Below the pieces are notes generated by a model, which was given only the letters and a program-made list of their open reading frames with translations, was not told where the DNA came from and made no database searches. The position numbers and the translations under genes are program-made. Below are positions 12,901 through 24,306 of a DNA stretch of 64,000 bases, one piece after another; the first letter of the stretch is position 1, and the number at the start of each line of letters is the position of its first letter. The stretch spans positions 3,250,016 through 3,314,015 of the forward strand of contig NC_037590.1 in assembly GCF_003073045.1 (NCBI RefSeq), written 5' to 3'. This DNA is from Pomacea canaliculata. Lineage: Eukaryota > Mollusca > Gastropoda > Architaenioglossa > Ampullariidae.

Positions 12901-15900
12901 TCATTGTGTTACCTCCTCTACCCTTTATGGAGTAAGGTATCCATGCTTGATAGCTGAGTCAGCTGAGGAAGTTCACTTTGTCACACAGGTATTAGAATGG
13001 TTCTCCTCCAGATTCAGACCCCAGTGCTTTAACCATCCAACTGTGTTCTTTCCCTTTGTACTTAATCTGCCTTAATACTTCCACTATATTCACAGAATCA
13101 AAACAAAATTCCAGCTTCTGCTCATGAAGATAATACAATATGTTTAAGAAGAAAGTATAGGGTGCCAAACAAAATAAAAGCCAGATTATGTGTATAAGAA
13201 ATAAAATGCTTTAATACGGTGAATATTTCTTTCGAAATAAAAAGAAACATTAAGTAATCAGAAGATAAGAATTTGCATATACTGAACAATATTTGATTTT
13301 GACATTTGTTCCTCTGTCAGGACGCACAAAGCTATGGTCCAGCATGCCGCAGCTCTTCAGCCAAGCATACTGCAGCGAAGGATTTGCTCTCAACCTATGC
13401 TATGTCATGCTTCGTTTGTCACAGCCCTTTGCTAAACCTCTTTCACCTAAACTTATGAAGATACAGCCTAGCTACACTGCTGTAGTTGTTGCTGATGAAG
13501 ATGAAGCCAACTCCATGGGTGTCCATGCTAAAGGTAGGTATAATTTAGGGAATAAGATAAACAGGCCTCATGGAGCGAAAGTTACACTTGTCTACCGATT
13601 AGAAATGTCCCTAAAAGTTGTAAGGTTGTTACATTTGTGAGTTCATTCATCTCATGCCCAATAAACTGATGTGCTTTAAAATGTCTCCATAGATTTGGGG
13701 TTTGAACTTATTTCAATATCTAAATTGCATTGGAAAGGAGTCGCATCAAAGATCTTTGATCCCATATGACCTGTCAGGTGTAGGCAAGTTTTGAAATCTG
13801 CTTTTTATGCTGGTTCATCTGTTACTGTATTCTCTGAACAATCATCTAAATAACAAAGCTTTCATGCACAGGTTTAAAAGAAGAAACTCGACTGGTTACC
13901 ACTGAAGATATGGAACCTCTGCCAACTCAAGCCCCCTACAACTTTGTGACTGAATGTTTCTTCTTGACACATCAAGCATTACGAGTAGGGTTTCATGCAG
14001 TCCATGAGAAATTAGTCAAACTCAACCAGGATCTCCACAGAGTCCAGCGTCTTTATCAAGAGGTCAGGGCTCAGGCAGGTTCTGACCAGGATGATCTTGT
14101 TCAAAGCATCAAAGTGCAAATGGAGAAGGGTAAACATACAGTGGACTGCCATTTTTCTTTTAGCATAATATGTCAGGAGAGAAATATTGTAGCATTCAGA
14201 TTTCTTTCTTAGTTGATCTTATATCTCACATGTTTCGACTACATGGGTAGTATTTCAGACCATAGTCTTTAGGTCTTTCTGGCTTAAGTGCCATCTCATG
14301 GTCTGATTTTCTATACATTTTGGGGATTTGCTTTGGAAGAAAATGTTTGCAAATCCATTTAAGTGGCCAATATCAACATAAATAATCATATGACTTTTAT
14401 CTTAGGTATGACCTTGTTTCTGAGCATGAAAGCAGCATTGTCCCAAACACAACTTCTGGAAATGAGCTTGCATTTTCACCTGGCCACGTCCTCATGGCTG
14501 TGCCAGTTGGGAACCCATCCTCTTGATAACAAGTTCCAGTCTGTTACCTTTCCTTTGCCCCAGAAAACCATGCCAGCCATTACTTACATTCCAGAATATG
14601 TAATTGGCAATGTGACAGATTTTGTTCTCTTTATGCATCAGTTCAAGGTAAGTTTGTATTTTCTGAGATCCATCCATGTATAGCCAAATCTAATATGTGA
14701 ATGTGAGGCAGGGTTCACAGTTCTGTTACACAAGCAAACTACATTTACTTGGACAAACCCAAACCCTAATTTTACCATGGCTTAAGAACTCTGTCAAACA
14801 GTTCTGTGAACTGCATTAAAAATAACGATGAAGAGCACTGTAGTTAATACAGCAGTAGACAGTAGTTTACACAGTTTAAAGAATTTATGGGAAAAAAAAA
14901 CAGTTTTTACATTTGAAATTACCATATAGATATAGTTTATTTAAATATTTTTGGTGATAAAGAATCAGATCTAATTAATTTTCAGCACATTTTTTTCTAC
15001 CAGAAACAACTTCAAAACTGATCACTTTAGATAAAGTCTGAAGCATTTATATCAGCTCAAATAAGCTGACAAAGACTAGAAATGTGTGCTAAATGTATTA
15101 TCTGGGATTACGATTGTGGCATAATCTTTTCCTTTTGTTTTCTGGAAGGATGATATGTTTGATGTTGCTGGGGAGGAGAGTGACCATTTCATGACATTGG
15201 TGTTAGTTTTCATGGGAAGCCCACAGCGCTTGAAAAATCCTCATCTCCGAGCAGAGTTAGCTGATATGTTAGCTGCACTCATTCCTCCACGTGATGATTC
15301 ACGGGGCATTTTTGCAAAGTGAGTTTTTAACTGAGCTGCAAACACGAGAGAGCTGTCCTTTTTATAAAAAAAAAAAAAAAAAGAACCAAAATGTTTTCTG
15401 GTCATACAGTAGTTATTGACCGCATACAAAGCTCTTTACTTAAGCATAAACGGTAAACTTTACTGAAGGTCATTGTAATCATTATGTCAACTGAAACCTG
15501 GAGGTAAGTGATATGAGTGTCAATCATTTGTTTGAGTCTTGCCAAGGGTCATGAAAATTAATGTAGTGTTTTCTATGCTGTAAATCATTCCTCCTGTCAT
15601 GTAACACAGGTTTGCAGAGTTGGTGATTGTTTTTTTATGTCTAACATCAGAAGTGCGTTCTTATTTACAGGTTTGCCAGGGAACAGGTGTTCCAAAGACA
15701 CCCACTTATTTCACACCTGGCAGAGACATTACTTCATGTGTTTGTGAGCATAGAGATGACTGGACAAAGCGTACAATTTGAGCAAAAGTTCAACTACCGA
15801 CGGCCCATGTATCTAGTCCTTGATTACATCTGGGAACAAGAAATTCATCAAAAGGCTATCCAGGTATGAGTATCAAGGCATTGGAGACCTGTGTCCTGTG

Positions 15901-18454
15901 AGAACCTTGCTCACACTTTTACAACTAGCTAATCAGAGTATGCAAATCAGTGCGCTTCTTTCATCAGGTTTTGTTGATTTCCCAGGATTTGGATATGACC
16001 ATATAAAAATTTGTGGAATTACAGCAAAAGACAAAGGTTGAATCACCTCACAAAACACTATCAGAAGAGTAAATATCTAGCATTTTGTGCTGCTATAGTT
16101 TCTCAGAAAACATTACCTGTGTAAAACATTTTGTTGACAGGATCTGGCAGCATATGCTGAAGAGCACATTGAAGACACTAATGCACCTCTTTTTCTTCGC
16201 TTCATTAATCTTCTGGTGAATGATGCTACATTTCTCCTGGATGAAGCATTGTCTGTGAGTGACCAAGCCTTTTTTTAATTTTTTTTTTTTAAGTCTGCTT
16301 CTATGACTATGACATAGAGCAGGGGTGTCAAACTCAATTACCCAGGGGGCCAAATCTCACATCGTCCACAAGGTGGCGGGCCGAAGGTTATTATTTAAGT
16401 CCGATAACTTTTTATTGAACAGTAAAAAACTAAACTTTTTGTTATTAATTTTGTGTAAAAAAAAATCATACATTAAAACAAAATTAAAGTAATAACAAAC
16501 CAAGGATTCGCAGTTTTTCTTCTTAATTTATTTTGTCAGAAATGGACGTTTGACATCTTTTCTTGGCAACAAGTTTGTGTTTAGAGTAAGTTTCTGTGTT
16601 GTGAAGAGTCTCAGGATGGACTGCAAGTGGACATCAGTAAGACGAATCCTGTGTGATGTTTGTTGATCTTCATCACAGAGAAAAGTTGCTCACACAAATA
16701 TGTGCTGCCAAACATGCTCAAGATTCAAGTCTAGTCACCCTTTGATCTCGGACCGATTCAGGGAAGTTAACAGGTACTAAAAATCTTCGACCCGCGGCCC
16801 GTGTTCAGGACAGGGTGTCGCGTGTCAAAGGTCAGATTTATGGGCCCCGCCTTCCCCATCCCTTCTGGTCATCAACAGGAGCGGTGGTAACTTGACCAGT
16901 GCACTGTTGGTGGTCTATACAAACTTCACTAAACTCATCCCATCTCTTGCTTTCCTTCTTGGAACTTTTCTGTTGTTTGCCTTTTACTTGTCACCGGGCC
17001 ATTAACAATGATTAACTTAACTTCTTTCGCGGGCCAGGTAAAATTTCATGGCGGGCCGGATGTGGCCCGCGGGCCGGGTGTTTGACACCCCTGACATAGA
17101 GTAACAAATAAATACTATCATTTTAACCTAGACTCTGTGATAAGTCTGTGTCTACTGGTGTTGACAGCACATGAGCCAAATTAAGGTCAAGCAGCAGGAA
17201 AAAGAGTCTGGAGCATGGAATGGAATGACACCTCAGCAGAAACAGGAACAGGAAGGGTTACTTCGGCAGCTGGGCATGCTGGCTCGCTACCACAATGTTA
17301 TGGCCAACCACACAATCCATGCCCTGCAGCTTTTGACAACTCGCATCACCTCAATTTTCTGCCATCCTACATTTGTGGACCGCATCGCTGCTATGTTAAA
17401 CTATTTTCTGTGCTGCTTGGTAAGATTGTATGTGCTCTGCGTTGTCGTAAGTGTGTGGGAGAGTGTGGAGACGACAGAAAGATATTTATGTGCCTCTGGA
17501 AAGTATGTCTTCAGGAAGCATGGATACCACATCTTGTAAGTGTGAGGTGTTAAGAAGAATGTGGAAATGTCCTCTGCAGTGTTACTGATGTGAACGCATA
17601 CACACACAGAAACACACAGATATATGTACACATTCAGTGGACACATTTGCATACGTGGACACATTTTCGTCCCTCTTTTTATTTCCAATCTGTTTGCCAT
17701 CTTACTTGTTCTTCATGCATGGAAGTTCAGTCTTAGCATATCTCTTGCTGTATTTCTGAATGTAAATAACTTTGGCATTGCCATTTTAGTGTTTGCTTGA
17801 AATGATTTTTTCACCTTCAAAAAAGAAAATTCTTTGTTTTTGTTTCTAGGTTGGGCCCAAACAACGAGAATTCTCTGTGAAGGACAGAGAAGACTTTGAG
17901 TTCAAGCCTCAGGTAATTTTGCTGGAGATTGTTCAGATTTATCTCAATCTGGAGAAAGATGATACATTTTGTGTAGCAGTACTCAGTGATGAGCGCTCAT
18001 TTACACCAAAGTTGTTGCACCAAGCTGCCAAGATACTGCAGAAGGTCGCCCAATCACCACAGATGGTCTCTGATTTTTCAGCATTTGAGGACAGGATTAA
18101 GGTGAGAAATGAGTCTTTCTGTCCAGCTGTTTTAGTTTAGTCAATGCAAATACATACAATGTATATAGAGATAAAATTAAAGGTGGCAGTAAATATTAGA
18201 TTAAGAAATAATAATGGTTAAAATATTTATCTTCCTCTGAGCATACATTATTCATAAGACATAGAAAATAACAGGCATAACTTTAAAAATCTATTTTAAA
18301 ATTACGGACAATGTCATATGCATCAGAGAAGTAACTTAAAAACAATACATTTATGATAATACATTCATGAAAATTATGTTACAAAGTATTCTTTAGAGCT
18401 AGCATCACTTTGAAAGAACACCATAATAGATCTCTCAACTGGGCTGTCTTTTTT

Positions 18455-18488
<34 letters not shown>

Positions 18489-19450
18489 GATTAAGTTCAT
18501 TCTTTGGGTTGGATATGAGTGGGAAAGTTAATCAAAGTGTTTTGATACAACCTGCACATTCTTTACAAATTTTGCAAATTTACAGATGATATTGTTAAGT
18601 GCGTGGAATATTTACAGAGGCTGCTGTTAGGTTATCAGCACAACTAGGATGACTGGGAGGATCTAGAGTTTTCTGCCAACAGTTGAATAATTAGATATAA
18701 CTGATATGTCCTTGCAGGATCTGGAGGAGCAGCGTCGAGAGGAAGAGGAGCAGCTAGCAGATGCTCCTGACGAGTTTCTTGATCCTATCCTGGGCACACT
18801 TATGACTGATCCAGTCAGACTGCCCTCTTCCAGTACCATTGTTGACCGCAAAGTCATTGCTCGTCATATTTTAAGGTTGTCATCAATAGTGGACTTGTAA
18901 CATTGATCACACTAAGTTCTTTGTGTTTTTCTTTTGTTTTTACGTTAACATAGGGATTCACATTTAATGTGTGTGCATGTAAATTTATTTGAGATTATCA
19001 ACACCACTAAGCCATAGCACTTCATTTTTAATTATCACAAAACCTGAACCCTAATTGCAGACAGTCTGTATATATATTAAGGAAATTAGAAAGATCATTA
19101 TTTTTCTACTATATAATCAAAAGTTTAAAATCGCTGTTAACACAAAAGATGAGAAATTTTAGAGAAAAATATATTCTACATACATTTAGGGTATAATCAA
19201 AAAGCACAGTGTCCAAAAACACTCGTAAAAATCATGTACATACTAACACTATACATGTTAATCTGACATTTAACAAAAAAAATGTTACACGTGTACAGTG
19301 TATGCTTTTTTTCTTGTTCTTTCCAGTGATCAGAGTGATCCTTTTAATCGCATGCCCCTGACCATGGACATGGTGATACCAGAACCAGAGCTTAAAGCAA
19401 GAATCCAAAAGTGGATCAAAGAGCGGAAGTCCAGAACAGAGGATTGTTAG
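6985..19450 (+). CDS. UBE4A: Ubiquitin conjugation factor E4 A (U-box E3/E4 ligase)
   Basis: UBE4A is a U-box ligase that extends ubiquitin chains on pre-ubiquitinated substrates. Eighteen coding exons join in phase: 6985-7084, 7622-7714, 9122-9225, 9830-9991, 10422-10578, 10784-10986, 11795-12025, 12322-12439, 13321-13533, 13872-14129, 14406-14647, 15149-15318, 15671-15863, 16141-16254, 17168-17419, 17850-18101, 18718-18875 and 19327-19450. The sum is 3144 bp, or 1047 residues; the human protein has about 1066. The N-terminus ([13 protein letters not shown]) matches human UBE4A. The Ufd2-type core shows [27 protein letters not shown] and [14 protein letters not shown]. The C-terminal U-box (about residues 963-1040) contains [20 protein letters not shown] and [14 protein letters not shown]. 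Two adjacent ATGs open the frame at 6985, and the aligned human start supports this choice. The gene looks intact. Confidence 0.96.
8320..8645. repeat. Diverged tandem repeat in UBE4A intron 2
   Basis: Two blocks about 200 bp apart share a diverged pattern: a T-run, then AAGGAAAAGAAG, then sequence ending in TGACGMAA, at roughly 8322-8385 and 8520-8570. They look like an old duplication and no coding potential is seen. Confidence 0.35.
8946..9049 (+). mobile_element. 5-prime-truncated LINE copy (3-prime end only) with 13-bp target duplication
   Basis: This 104-bp insert in UBE4A intron 2 matches the last codons and tail of the LINE at 26116-29354: both encode [12 protein letters not shown] followed by TLVEAL and share GCAACCTGATGCACGAAGAG, then a TAGATAGAATAGATAG-type tail. 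The target-site duplication AATTGTTGATGTG lies at 8933-8945 and 9050-9062. Only the 3-prime end was inserted, as is usual for target-primed reverse transcription that stops early. Confidence 0.9.
11219..11700. repeat. Old interspersed repeat in UBE4A intron 6
   Basis: The segment begins AATAATAATAAGGATTTATA and runs into GCACTTTACATAAATC, a signature seen in many invertebrate interspersed repeats that end in an ATT-type tail next to a TATATAGCGC-like motif. The rest is non-coding in all frames. The family cannot be named by eye. Confidence 0.35.
11788..11797 (+). promoter_or_regulatory. Tandem splice acceptor with an in-frame stop (CAGTAG)
   Basis: The acceptor of UBE4A exon 7 is two overlapping sites, CAG then TAG. 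The reading frame and human alignment require the second (exon begins CTG ATT GTG at 11795). Use of the first would add a single TAG codon in frame and truncate the protein near residue 350. Confidence 0.7.
12830..13050 (-). repeat. Possible tRNA-derived SINE in UBE4A intron 8
   Basis: Read on the minus strand, the block holds a box A-like TTGGATGGTTAAAGCACTGG followed by GTCTGAATCTGG. These resemble heads of tRNA-like SINEs common in molluscs. Ends and target duplication were not resolved, so this is a weak call. Confidence 0.3.
16320..17093. mobile_element. hAT-type DNA transposon derivative, 774 bp, in UBE4A intron 14
   Basis: The ends form a terminal inverted repeat, CAGGGGTGTCAAACTC at the left and GTGTTTGACACCCCTG at the right. 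The 8-bp target duplication ACATAGAG lies at 16312-16319 and 17094-17101. On the minus strand (about 16520-16720) a decayed hAT C-terminal dimerisation region is readable: [11 protein letters not shown], then [18 protein letters not shown] in another frame. The element is therefore an internal-deletion product of an autonomous hAT and not a random MITE. The frames are broken, so it is not autonomous. It lies within the intron and leaves the splice sites intact. Confidence 0.93.
18451..18485. repeat. Poly-T tract in UBE4A intron
   Basis: A T-rich run of about 35 bases lies in the intron between the exons 17850-18101 and 18718-18875. No transposon is visible around it. Confidence 0.7.
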
Positions 19451-19667
19451 CAGGGAATCTTTTGCACTTTTTTTTTAAGCCAAGTTCTGTGATAAAAGTA
19501 TTTAATGGACTGAAATACACTTATTAAAGACTGAAAGCTGCTACTCCAGCTGCTGCTTATTCAATAGCCATGTCTACTATAGTTTTTTCTTCTCTTCTAC
19601 CATCAGGGATTATGGAGAACTGTTTTATTGTTCTCAGAATACTGTGGTATTGGCATAGGCTTCAAAT

Positions 19668-19673
19668 AATAAA
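19668..19673 (+). terminator. Probable UBE4A polyadenylation signal (AATAAA)
   Basis: AATAAA occurs about 220 bp after the UBE4A stop codon. It is the canonical signal nearest to a plausible 3-prime UTR length. Later AATAAA copies near 19847 could serve as alternatives. Confidence 0.5.
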
Positions 19674-21880
19674 AAAATAACTGCGTGCAATTTGGCTTAT
19701 ACAGTATTCAAGTGTCGTGCACAACTGTTTACCTCTATAGATATCATCTTTGTACATAAATGCATGTAATCACATGCAGATTAAAGTTTGTTTCAGGTAT
19801 CTGTTGGATCTTTGAAGCTAGCTAGTTCAACAACCTTCAGACAAAAATAAATACAGTAAATTTCGTACTGTAAGCCGCAACTTTTTTCCCTAGCTTTAAA
19901 CTCTGCAGTTTAAACAGCAGTACAGCTTATTTGTGGATTTTTCCAATTTCAATTAAGTTTTAGATGAGCTCCTCATTTGCTGAAGCACTCTCCCTCATCA
20001 TGCTGAAAATGAGATGAAATGATTATGATGCAGCTTATAAATCAGTGCAGCATATTTGTGAAACAAAAAGATATTTTTCTTAAATTTAGTGGATGCAGCT
20101 TCTATACAAGCGTGCTCAATAGACTGAAATTTACAGTAAACAAAATTTCTATCTCTGGTTATCCCCTACCAGTTGAATGTTCCATTCTCAGTTTCAGTCT
20201 GTTGGCCCTGTATTTACTGGCTTAACTGGTTGTTGAATTCAAGAGCCATGCTGCTAATACAGTCTTGATTACTGCTTGTCCTCTTACCAGTTGTGAAATT
20301 TAAAAATTGGGGCTGCCTCGTCCTAGATGGTGATGGTGTGCATTGCATTGCCTATTTTGTTGTTTCATGCACACCTCTGAAAGTGGTCTTGACTAAGGCC
20401 ATCAGTCCTGTCTTATGGCTATATTGCTAGATCTTAGTGTCCTTACTGTGTAACATTTGTGCAGTTGTGCAAGAGGATGTAAAACATTGGGCTCCAGGAC
20501 TGTTCAACCATATATTTATGCATTGCCATCATGTCACCAGCTTATGGGGTGTTATGTCATCTGCGCTTACATGAGAGAGCATGTAATTAGGAATTATCAA
20601 CATTCAGTCCTGCTGGGTTTAATATTTATTAGATTGTGGATGTAGATGATTGCCACGTCATGTCATGTAAGAAAGAGTCTCATTGAATTTTCGGTTGTTT
20701 CCTCATGTGTAGCAATAACAGCAGCAACACCATGCCTATGCATACCTAAACACACACCTTTCTCTGTAGCAGAATAACAGAATAGTACAGACGTGCATTT
20801 CATGTAAAGAACAACATATAGAAAGGCAAAAGAACACTCATTATTTAATATTCAGTATTGTACATACACCAGAAATACGTGTCAAAATATTTGCTTTTAT
20901 ACATGTCTATACACTACACAATTTTACGCCGACGAGCAGTAGTTGTTTAATTTCATATTATTTGTGCATGTGCATCTATCAATACCCCAACAGGTCTGTT
21001 ACACTTGTTGCTGAAAGACTCTTTTTCATTGAGAGTATGAACTTATAAGTTGTTTATAATCCGGAATTATATCGGTGATGTTTTCTTCATAGGATGTTTA
21101 TTTTAGTAGACAAGAAGGAGAGGGTCAGTGATTCCAGTACCATTATTTGCTGAGATGCACACATCTTAGGTTTAGAAATCGGCAGTTTTGCCTGGCAAGA
21201 TGCATGATAAATTCCAGTTAATTATTCTTATTCATTTAATATTGTGGGTTTTTTTTTCCAGAGGATTGTGTTGGTGGGGCAAAGGGTATTGATTATAGTA
21301 GTTAGGCTGGACAGACTGAAAAAAAGAACTCTACAATCTCTACAATCTTCTTTCATTGAAGAACCCAAAATGTATGTAAACAATATTATACATAATCAGA
21401 CATTTAAAACGACAAAAAGTTTTTGTTTTTAAATCTCAGAGATATCAGCTTTTGTTAAAAACTATTAATACAATCTACTAATTACTTGATAATTGTTGTT
21501 TGCAAAAAAAAGTTGCAAAAATGTTTGAATGTGTGTGAAATAAAGAGTGAATAATTCACTTCCTTTTCTGCAGCGTTAGTTTTGCTTAGGTTTAAGCCTT
21601 ATAATTGCCTTTAATCATTTAATTTGTCATCTAGCTTCTATAGGTTGGGATCAGAGTATTGGAAAATGTCAGCTGTGTTGAAAAATAGTGGAGAAAAGAC
21701 CAACTTATGCTATGAACTAAGAAAATTATTCAAAGGATTTCAGTCAGTAATTGCAGCATGTGTTGAGTTGTGTCTGTTTAAAAGCAGACTAGATCATTAT
21801 TTTATCACATCACCTACATTGACAGGTGAGGGTAGGGCTAAGGACTGATGTCATGCTATCACATAGACATGTTTCTATCA
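19674..21880. other. Gene-free intergenic sequence after UBE4A
   Basis: All reading frames here are short and of low complexity, and none resembles a known protein. The sequence is AT-rich. Its right end (about 21820-21880) is homologous to 39088-39160, so part of this flank was copied with iGluR-1 during the tandem duplication. Confidence 0.6.
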
Positions 21881-21888
21881 TCCTAGTA

Positions 21889-22108
21889 CAGTGGTTCTTA
21901 ACCTGGGTTCGATCGAACCCTTGGGGTTTGGTGAGTCGATCTCAGGGGTTTGGCGGAGTCTCCGCCACAGAAGTCAAGACACACCCGCAATTCGTGATGA
22001 TACTAAAGAAGGGTTCGATGAATGTGCATATGAAACTAAAGAAGGGTTCAGTGAATGTGCATATGAAACTTGTGGGTTCGGTACCTCAAACAAGGTTAAG
22101 AACCACTG
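21889..22108. mobile_element. Short hAT-type MITE (220 bp) with 8-bp target duplication
   Basis: The ends CAGTGGTTCTTAACCTGGG and GTTAAGAACCACTG form an inverted repeat. TCCTAGTA is duplicated at 21881-21888 and 22109-22116. Inside is a short imperfect tandem of GAAACTAAAGAAGGGTTC-type units. There is no coding capacity. The paralogous site near 39160 lacks the element. Confidence 0.93.
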
Positions 22109-22653
22109 TCCTAGTAGTTGAGCACAAAAAAATTCCTGGTGTGACTGTTTACATGTGATTACTGATTTGGAAGAGGCGGTGAACACCAGTAAGGGGAATT
22201 ACACAAGATCACAAAAATAATTCATTAACTTGTATGGATGGATTTTTCCATGCTTAAATATTTCTAAAGGGAATCCGAAATGCAACTTCCAAAATTCTAA
22301 ACTTCTGCCCTAAGTATCCCCACAGGGCTGTGGCCCAGACAGACATGGAGATCACTCCACAGAAAGGCGGAGGCTGCTGGTATGACACGGTCCCAACTGG
22401 AAAGGGACGCCCAGAACCAGGTCCGATGGCGGGGTGCAGTAGCTCCACGGGGAGATTAGGAACAACAATAAGACCTTAAGTAGCATCAAGTCAACTCACA
22501 GTATTATTAACTCCTACTGAATCGCTACCAAACAAAATTTCTGGAAACAATTATTACAACAACATGAAATTAGTGCTCTTGTTCTGACACTATCAATGTA
22601 AGCATTAATGTAAATAGAAAGGTCGAGACCTGCTCTTGAATATCCTCAATTAG

Positions 22654-22975
22654 CAGGGTTGTCCATGGGACATATTTTTCTATCCCATCCCATCCCATGG
22701 CAATTTATGCCTGTCCCATCCCATCCCATGGGATTCCTATTCCTATGGACAACACTGCACATTGCACACATGTTAACAAAGTCGTGGCATAATGAAACTG
22801 GAATAAAAAAGTATTTTTCTTGTGCTTAAAAAGTCTGACAATGCAAATTTCAGCGTAAATTTATTTTACAATATCAAGTATCGACTACCATGGGAAATAC
22901 AAATGTGTACTGCCCCATCCCATCCCATCCCATGGGACGTTTCCCATGGGATTCCCATTCCTATGGACAACACTG
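22654..22975. mobile_element. hAT-like MITE (322 bp) with CCCAT-rich subterminal repeats
   Basis: Left end CAGGGTTGTCCATGGGA and right end TCCTATGGACAACACTG are inverted. TCAATTAG is duplicated at 22646-22653 and 22976-22983. Near both ends the element carries runs of CCCATCCCATCCCATGG, and the right-end sequence ATTCCTATGGACAACACTG also occurs internally near 22739-22757. This looks like a nested or internally duplicated terminus. There is no coding capacity. Confidence 0.88.
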
Positions 22976-23339
22976 TCAATTAGCCAATCGCCGACATCCA
23001 AGTTTCCGAATAGAATGCTGTCGACTCGGACAAAACTATTGTAACACTGATTTATATCAAGTCTGTCAGTTTAGGATTATCAGTAACGGAAATGATGCCG
23101 GGATAAGTCAGGCTAATCCACTAATCCAATGTTAATGACAATAAAACAATTCTATGTTAACTTATGTTCTAAACTCTCCATAATACAAAGTACCCTGAGT
23201 AGACAAGGGTAGGACTCAATTCGAGGATCGCGGCTAAGTATTTGTTTCAAGCTGGACAGTTTGATCACCTGAATGACTAAGAGTATCACTCATGTTACTA
23301 CCTTTAGGTTAGTACATAATATTAATTTCTACCTTCTAG

Positions 23340-23560
23340 ACCATGGGTGGGAAAAGTTTTCTTTTTAGGGGCCTGTCTCAAAAATTTTAACTGGTCGGCG
23401 GGCCGGTAACATACCAAAAAAAGACCCACGCTACGTGAGTATACAACAAACCTAGCTAGTGAAAGCATGCGTGCATCGTGGTGTTCACTTTTAAACTGAA
23501 AAGTGAAGCTGTTTGAATTCGCTCGTGAGCCTTTCAAAATCTGGCCGCGGTATTAAAATT
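23340..23560. repeat. Possible decayed hAT fragment
   Basis: The stretch CATGGGTGGGAAAAGTTTTC followed by GGCGGGCCGGTAACATACC resembles the subterminal region of hAT elements with GGGCCGG motifs. I find neither an opposite end nor a target duplication, so only a fragment can be supported. Confidence 0.35.
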
Positions 23561-24306
23561 GTGACCATAATTATGATCGTCTGTCATCCGCGAACGAAAA
23601 GTCTGTTCGCACGCTTAGGTCGATGCAAACACCACCACCAATCTTTTTAAGTTCGGAAACGTGCCCTTAGCGATCTGAAGAACTGGACAACGGCAAAATA
23701 AAACTCATGAACAAGAATATTTTCCTTACATAAATAATCTACAGACTAGTAAATTATTTCCCATTCATATACAAAGCTCATCAAATATATTAGGGCATGG
23801 ATGTAGTAATTGCTGTAAAGAATTTGAGTTAAAGTATTTTTTCCCCACATGCATCTTCTGCAACCTTATGGCGCCTTGACTATTAGTAAATTGCTGTTAC
23901 ATAAGAATCAGCTGCAGAAAAGTGTACACATTTCATCTGGATACACACCGTCTCCCAAAAGCAGACGACAATTTTATTGTTATTTTTCTATTTTTTTGAA
24001 AGCAAACTTTGACAGAACCCTACACACATCGGTCATATATTTTGTGGGCTACGACATTATCTAGACACCAGTGTACTAGTAGTCCAAAGTATGTGATAAG
24101 GCTGTTCCCGTGTGATCAGCTTATTTATACGATTCTGTAAATACCTATATACTTCCTTAAGTGACGGTGGAATTCAGGATAGTAAATTTGTTATCGAATA
24201 GTTGATCAGCTTGGCTTCAATTATGGAGATGGCATGTCATCTACAACATGTTCCTCTTGGAAAATACTGTTGGAACTAAACTAAACCTCTCTCCATTTCC
24301 TGCTGG

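Noticed and set aside
22254-22480. Possible LINE 3-prime fragment (RDAQNQVRWRGAV on plus strand)
   Set aside because: Only a short resemblance to LINE C-termini; no tail, target duplication or second motif.
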